Shown here: positions 22,499 through 25,369 of the stretch, in pieces
Numbering within the stretch: the first letter of the stretch is position 1
How the letters are laid out: every line of letters begins with the position of its first letter
From: JANRKG01 sp033763635
GTDB taxonomy: Bacteria > Cyanobacteriota > Cyanobacteriia > GCF-001939115
NCBI GenBank assembly: GCA_033763635.1
Contig: JANRKG010000458.1
Coordinates: 1 to 25,369 of the forward strand
Direction: 5' to 3'
Length of the DNA: 25,369 nucleotides
Notes under the pieces: generated by a model
What the model was told of the DNA's origin: nothing
Seen by the model: the letters and a program-made list of their open reading frames with translations, nothing else
Databases searched by the model: none
Program-made: the position numbers and the translations under genes

Positions 22499-25369
22499 AT
22501 GTTCACTCACGTCAAGTCCACCATCCGGCATATTGCGCCCGATGATCTCCGGGGGCGCACCTTGATCAAGGTGGTCTATGTCGTGCTAGAGCCGCAGTAT
22601 CAAAGTTCTCTGTCGGCAGCCGTCCGTTCCATCAACCGAGAGAATCCTAACTTGGCGATTGAGATCAGTGGTTATCTCATCGAAGAGTTACGAAACGTCG
22701 ATAATTACGAAGCCTTTAAGAAAGATATGGCGAGTGCCAATGTGTTCATTGGTTCTCTCATTTTCATCGAAGATCTGGCGGAAAAGGTGGTCGTTGCCGT
22801 TGAACCCCATCGGGATCACTTGGATGTAGCAGTTGTCTTTCCATCCATGCCCCAGGTGATGCGCCTGAACAAGATGGGCACCTTCTCGATGGCCCAGTTG
22901 GGTCAATCCAAGAGTGCGATCGCCCAGTTCATGCGAAAGCGCAAAGAAAAATCGGGATCAGGCTTCCAGGATGGAATGCTGAAGCTACTTCAAACACTAC
23001 CTAAGGTATTGAAGTATCTGCCGATGGACAAGGCCCAGGATGCCCGTAACTTCATGCTCAGTTTTCAGTATTGGCTGGGTGGCTCGCAGGAAAACCTGGA
23101 GAACTTCCTATTAATGCTGGCAGATAAGTATGTTCTCAAGGGGCAGAGCAACAAATCTACTCGGAACTATCAAGATCCTGTTACCTACCCCGATATGGGA
23201 GTCTGGCACCCCCTTGCGCCCACTATGTTTGAGGACGTGAAGGAGTACCTCAACTGGTTTAATTCCCGCAAAGATATCTCCGATGACTTAAAAGATCCCC
23301 TGGCTCCCTGTGTTGGGTTAGTGCTACAGCGCACCCACCTTGTTACCGGAGACGATGCCCATTACGTTGCGATGGTGCAAGAACTCGAATCTATGGGGGC
23401 ACGGGTGCTTCCGGTCTTTGCTGGAGGGCTGGACTTCTCGAAGCCGATCGATGCCTATTTCTATGATCCCACCGCTAAAGTTCCGACTCCCTGGGTGGAT
23501 GCGATCGTGTCCCTAACGGGGTTTGCCCTCGTGGGTGGCCCTGCCCGCCAGGATCACCCGAAAGCGATCGACTCCCTCAAGCGTCTGAATCGCCCTTACA
23601 TGGTGGCTCTGCCCCTGGTGTTCCAAACAACGGAAGAATGGCAGGATAGCGATTTGGGGCTGCACCCCATTCAGGTGGCTCTCCAGATTGCGATCCCCGA
23701 ACTGGATGGGGCGATCGAACCCATCATTCTGTCGGGACGGGATGGAGCAACTGGGAAGGCGATTGCCTTACAGGACCGAGTAGAGGCGATCGCCCAACGA
23801 GCGATGAAGTGGGCAACCCTGCGCCGCAAACCCAAAGTAGATAAGAAAGTAGCCATTACGGTATTCAGCTTCCCACCCGACAAAGGGAATGTAGGAACCG
23901 CTGCTTACCTGGATGTGTTTGGCTCCATTTACAAGGTAATGGAAGCCTTACGCAACAATGGCTACGATGTGCAGGAATTTCCAGAGTCCGCTGAAGCGTT
24001 GATGCAAGAAGTGTTGCACGATGCCCAGGCCCAATACAGCAGCCCGGAACTCAACATTGCCTATCGCATGTCGGTGCCGGAGTATGAACAACTAACCCCT
24101 TACTACGAGCGGTTAGAACCCTCCTGGGGTCCACCTCCTGGGCACTTGAATACAGATGGGCAAAATTTGCTGATCTACGGAAAGCAGTTTGGCAATGTGT
24201 TCATCGGGGTGCAGCCCACGTTCGGGTATGAAGGCGATCCCATGCGGTTGCTGTTCTCCCGATCGGCCAGTCCCCATCATGGGTTTGCGGCCTACTACAC
24301 CTACCTGGAGCGCATTTGGGGGGCGGACGCAGTGCTGCACTTCGGGACTCACGGGTCGCTGGAATTCATGCCCGGAAAACAGATGGGAATGTCGGGAGAT
24401 TGCTACCCGGACAACCTGATCGGGTCGATTCCGAACCTCTATTACTATGCAGCGAATAACCCCTCTGAGGCGACGATCGCCAAGCGTCGGTCCTACGCCG
24501 AAACCATTTCCTACCTGACCCCTCCCGCTGAAAATGCGGGTTTGTACAAGGGGTTGAAAGAACTGAGCGAATTGATTGCTTCCTACCAAACCTTGAAAGA
24601 TTCCGGTCGGGGGATTCAGATCGTGAACACGATCGTGGATAAGGCCCGTATCGTCAACCTGGATAAGGATATCGCTCTGCCGGACCAGGATGCGAAGGAG
24701 ATGACCGCAGACGAACGGGATACGATCGTCGGTCTCGTTTACCGAAAGCTGATGGAGATTGAATCCCGCTTACTGCCCTGTGGATTGCATGTAATTGGCA
24801 AACCGCCAACGGCAGAAGAGGCAATCGCAACGCTGGTCAACATTGCAGCCGTCGATCGTTCTGAAGAGGGGATCTCCAGTCTGCCCCGAATCATTGCTGA
24901 AAGCATCGGGCGCGACATTGACGAGATTTACCAGAACAGCGATCGGGGGGTGTTAGCGGATGTCGAACTGCTGCAAACGATTACCCAGACGACACGGGTA
25001 GCAGTGGCAGCCCTGGTGAAGGAGCAAACCAATGCAGATGGTCGCGTTGAGCGGGTATCCATGCTCAATTTCTTCAACATGGGCCGGAAGGAACCCTGGA
25101 TTGAGGCGTTGCATGACGCAGGCTATCCCAAAGTTGATCCCGACAAGATCAAACCCCTGTTTGAATACCTGGAATTCTGCTTGAAGCAGGTCGTTGCAGA
25201 TAACGAACTGGGTGCCCTCTTGAAGGCATTAGAAGGGGAATACATTCTTCCCGGACCTGGCGGTGATCCCATTCGGAATCCGGATGTGCTGCCTACAGGT
25301 AAGAATATTCATGCCCTTGATCCCCAGTCAATCCCAACGCAAGCAGCCGTGCAGTCTGCCAAGATCGTA
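22499..25369 (+). CDS. chlH: magnesium chelatase subunit H (partial)
   Basis: ChlH is the large, porphyrin-binding catalytic subunit of magnesium chelatase. With ChlI and ChlD it inserts Mg into protoporphyrin IX, the first committed step of chlorophyll synthesis. The window holds the first 957 codons of a gene normally encoding about 1330 residues, with no frame break. The N-terminal domain (about 1-170) matches the ChlH-specific region, e.g. KVVYVVLEPQYQSSLSAAV. The CobN/Mg-chelatase fold follows with HFGTHGSLEFMPGKQ (His614, His618, Glu622) and ATIAKRRSYAETISYLTPP. The ATG at 22499 has AGGAGTT eight bases before it. No chlI or chlD is adjacent. The gene continues past 25369. Confidence 0.97.
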   Translation, partial: MFTHVKSTIRHIAPDDLRGRTLIKVVYVVLEPQYQSSLSAAVRSINRENPNLAIEISGYLIEELRNVDNYEAFKKDMASANVFIGSLIFIEDLAEKVVVAVEPHRDHLDVAVVFPSMPQVMRLNKMGTFSMAQLGQSKSAIAQFMRKRKEKSGSGFQDGMLKLLQTLPKVLKYLPMDKAQDARNFMLSFQYWLGGSQENLENFLLMLADKYVLKGQSNKSTRNYQDPVTYPDMGVWHPLAPTMFEDVKEYLNWFNSRKDISDDLKDPLAPCVGLVLQRTHLVTGDDAHYVAMVQELESMGARVLPVFAGGLDFSKPIDAYFYDPTAKVPTPWVDAIVSLTGFALVGGPARQDHPKAIDSLKRLNRPYMVALPLVFQTTEEWQDSDLGLHPIQVALQIAIPELDGAIEPIILSGRDGATGKAIALQDRVEAIAQRAMKWATLRRKPKVDKKVAITVFSFPPDKGNVGTAAYLDVFGSIYKVMEALRNNGYDVQEFPESAEALMQEVLHDAQAQYSSPELNIAYRMSVPEYEQLTPYYERLEPSWGPPPGHLNTDGQNLLIYGKQFGNVFIGVQPTFGYEGDPMRLLFSRSASPHHGFAAYYTYLERIWGADAVLHFGTHGSLEFMPGKQMGMSGDCYPDNLIGSIPNLYYYAANNPSEATIAKRRSYAETISYLTPPAENAGLYKGLKELSELIASYQTLKDSGRGIQIVNTIVDKARIVNLDKDIALPDQDAKEMTADERDTIVGLVYRKLMEIESRLLPCGLHVIGKPPTAEEAIATLVNIAAVDRSEEGISSLPRIIAESIGRDIDEIYQNSDRGVLADVELLQTITQTTRVAVAALVKEQTNADGRVERVSMLNFFNMGRKEPWIEALHDAGYPKVDPDKIKPLFEYLEFCLKQVVADNELGALLKALEGEYILPGPGGDPIRNPDVLPTGKNIHALDPQSIPTQAAVQSAKIV

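Noticed and set aside
1..25369. tRNA and rRNA genes
   Set aside because: No cloverleaf-like or rRNA-like sequence was noticed on either strand by reading; a covariance search was not possible.

Overview
The window looks like chromosomal DNA of a cyanobacterium, probably a filamentous or Leptolyngbya-like lineage, though the sequence alone does not fix the genus. The reasons are: a magnesium chelatase ChlH gene, a cyanobacterial-type gas vesicle operon, a lipid-A-disaccharide-synthase-like protein of cyanobacterial type, PAS/GAF histidine kinases, many CGATCG cores and at least five exact HIP1 octamers GCGATCGC (2387, 9085, 14068, 22916, 23786), and a LexA box of the type described in cyanobacteria.

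Layout. 1-5.5 kb: a secreted FecR-domain protein and an unrecognised coiled-coil protein (both minus strand), cobU for cobalamin nucleotide-loop assembly, a small Cys-containing protein, ribonuclease Z (minus), and a lone DppB-type ABC permease. 5.7-8.1 kb: a PAS-GAF-GAF histidine kinase. 8.1-8.5 kb: a degenerate IS200/IS605-like remnant with two matching end hairpins. 8.7-11.85 kb: a minus-strand gas vesicle operon read gvpA, gvpC, gvpN, gvpJ. A strong hairpin terminator lies between gvpA and gvpC, which fits far more GvpA than GvpC being made. The usual later genes (gvpK, F, G, V, W) are absent. 11.85-12.7 kb: a gene-free stretch with a 15-bp tandem repeat array. 12.7-16 kb: a lumenal or periplasmic pentapeptide-repeat protein, purK, an NlpC/P60 cell-wall peptidase and a CsbD-like stress protein. 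16.1-17.3 kb: ruvB (minus) behind a LexA box. 17.5-20 kb: a small membrane protein and a dCache-HAMP-HisKA_2 histidine kinase. 20-21.8 kb: the LpxB-like protein (minus) and an ankyrin-repeat protein. 21.9-25.4 kb: a long AT-rich leader with an attenuator-like hairpin, then chlH, which runs off the end of the window.

Most genes are independent housekeeping or regulatory units. The clear functional module is the gas vesicle operon. Its most unusual feature is that GvpC (shell-strengthening protein) and GvpN (AAA+ ATPase) both end in the same roughly 55-residue winged-helix-like domain. The linkers joining this domain are opposite in character: basic/proline-rich in GvpC and acidic in GvpN. This suggests a partner-recognition module shared by the two proteins, and it is the best candidate here for something undescribed.
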